The notes under the pieces were generated by a model that was not told the DNA's origin, ran no database searches, and was given only the letters and a program-made list of their open reading frames with translations. 18,948 bases of DNA from Parachlorella kessleri. Lineage: Eukaryota > Chlorophyta > Trebouxiophyceae > Chlorellales > Chlorellaceae. The translations under genes were made by a program, and so were the position numbers. Positions 18,231 through 18,948 of the stretch are shown piece after piece (the stretch's first letter is position 1; every line of letters starts with the position of its first letter). The stretch covers positions 1-18,948 of the forward strand of contig BBXU01000884.1 in assembly GCA_001598975.1 (NCBI GenBank). Direction: 5' to 3'.

Positions 18231-18765
18231 CTATACCTTGGACCTGAACTCGTGCCTGACGATTGTGAGGTTCTGGGTGAACTTGTCTCGGTTCTTGGGC
18301 TCCAAATTGCGCTGCACATCCTGCAGTGTTGCAATAATTTCCTTGATGAGCAAAACCCCTTCAATTTGTTGCCCAATTCATTCTGGTGTGAGAAGGGCAG
18401 GCAGCCCACATGTTAAGCCCTCCAAAGTCATAAGCCACGCCTGCTCACACCTGGCCTCGGTATATTCCCCAGTCTAGCATCCTAGTGGCCATCTGTGATC
18501 AGGTGGCAGCACGCTGCGAAACATGACTACGCTAAGCTACGCTGGACTGATGACCACCTGCTAAGGTAACGTGGCCTGCACCACGGCCAGCAGGCAAGAC
18601 CCGCCTCCTGTGCCAAGCAGCGGGTGCGCGCCGGCGCAGCTACCTCCCCTGTCACCCCAAGCTTACCCCCCTCTTCCCCCCTGGTAACCTCCACACCTGC
18701 ATGAGTCTGTCCAGGCAGTTGGCCAAGTGCTGCTGCCGGTCCGGCGTCTGGCTGGAGATGATTTG
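18231..18765 (-). CDS. XPO7: Exportin-7 (XPO7/RanBP16), C-terminal end
   Basis: Exportin-7 is a karyopherin-beta that carries cargo across the nuclear pore with Ran-GTP. Two exons, in transcript order 18765-18697 and 18320-18231, code for QQIISSQTPDRQQHLANCLD then RLMQ, followed by DVQRNLEPKNRDKFTQNLTI and VRHEFRSKV before TAG (18233-18231). This is the highly conserved C-terminus of plant and animal exportin-7; the NRDKFTQNL core is diagnostic. The join (CAG|GTGTGG donor, GCAG acceptor) is phase 0. The upstream acceptor is ambiguous by 4 nt (exon start 18765 or 18769). More than nine-tenths of the gene lies beyond the right edge. It runs head to tail with the co-chaperonin gene on the same strand. 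Confidence 0.88.
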
Positions 18766-18948
18766 CTGCCTGCAGGAAGGCGCAAGGACGGGCGATGGGT
18801 CTCAGGAAGGATGAGACCGGCGAGACTGCAGCCGCCATGGCCGCCTCCCCTCCCTACTACCCCACCATGCGCCATGCTAAACGAAACGCACAGCAAGCAA
18901 CGTAACTGCAAGCGGCGTCCGCAACGACACGCAGCCCCCCCCCCCNCC
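18766..18948 (-). other. Intron of the XPO7-like gene, with a sequence gap at the edge
   Basis: No exportin-like coding sequence is visible upstream of the acceptor at about 18766-18770. On the + strand the window ends in a C-run from 18935 with an N at 18946, which suggests a homopolymer where the assembly is uncertain. Confidence 0.5.

Noticed and set aside
1..18948. CRISPR array, tRNA/rRNA gene, transposase, phage or defence system
   Set aside because: No such repeats, RNA folds or protein motifs were seen; all clear coding sequence belongs to four conserved eukaryotic genes.

Overview
The window is nuclear DNA from a green alga. Very GC-rich exons are split by many GT-AG introns with long GT-, G- and pyrimidine-rich runs. 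The likely 3' ends carry TGTAA, the polyadenylation motif typical of Chlamydomonadales. Alanine, glycine, proline and histidine homopolymers are frequent, as in Chlamydomonas/Haematococcus-type genomes. I could not assign a species. I rebuilt the gene models by hand from reading frame, splice motifs and family similarity; every exon junction given keeps phase.

Layout: (1) 157-3560 (+), 3' part of the gene for SF3b subunit 4 (SF3B4/SAP49): the end of RRM2, then a Pro/Gly/Met-rich tail on eight small exons that all meet at phase-1 introns. (2) 3561-5043, its 3' UTR and an intergenic/promoter region with candidate upstream ORFs. (3) 5044-14095 (+), a complete 18-exon gene for a 1278-residue pseudo-response regulator of the TOC1/PRR1 type: a receiver domain without its phospho-aspartate, a very long low-complexity linker, a CCT domain, and a C-terminal extension of nearly 290 residues. 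(4) 14096-15993, convergent 3' UTRs. (5) 15994-17445 (-), a complete 4-exon gene for a 144-residue plastid-type single-domain GroES co-chaperonin (CPN11/Cpn10-2 type) with one GC-AG intron. (6) 17446-18230, promoter of that gene plus the 3' UTR of the next. (7) 18231-18765 (-), last two exons of an exportin-7 (XPO7/RanBP16) gene running off the right edge, where there is an N and a C-run.

The four genes are unrelated in function (splicing, clock-type regulation, plastid protein folding, nuclear export) and do not form a system. The most unusual signal is structural. Exon/intron junctions have been tandemly duplicated at least three times (about 323-552, 934-1057 and 12975-13180). Two of these leave the frame open between the copies, so they create in-frame alternative donors. 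The third creates an alternative acceptor that would truncate the TOC1-like protein just after its CCT domain. Runs of phase 1-1 symmetric exons in both + strand genes fit a history of growth by duplication of low-complexity modules.
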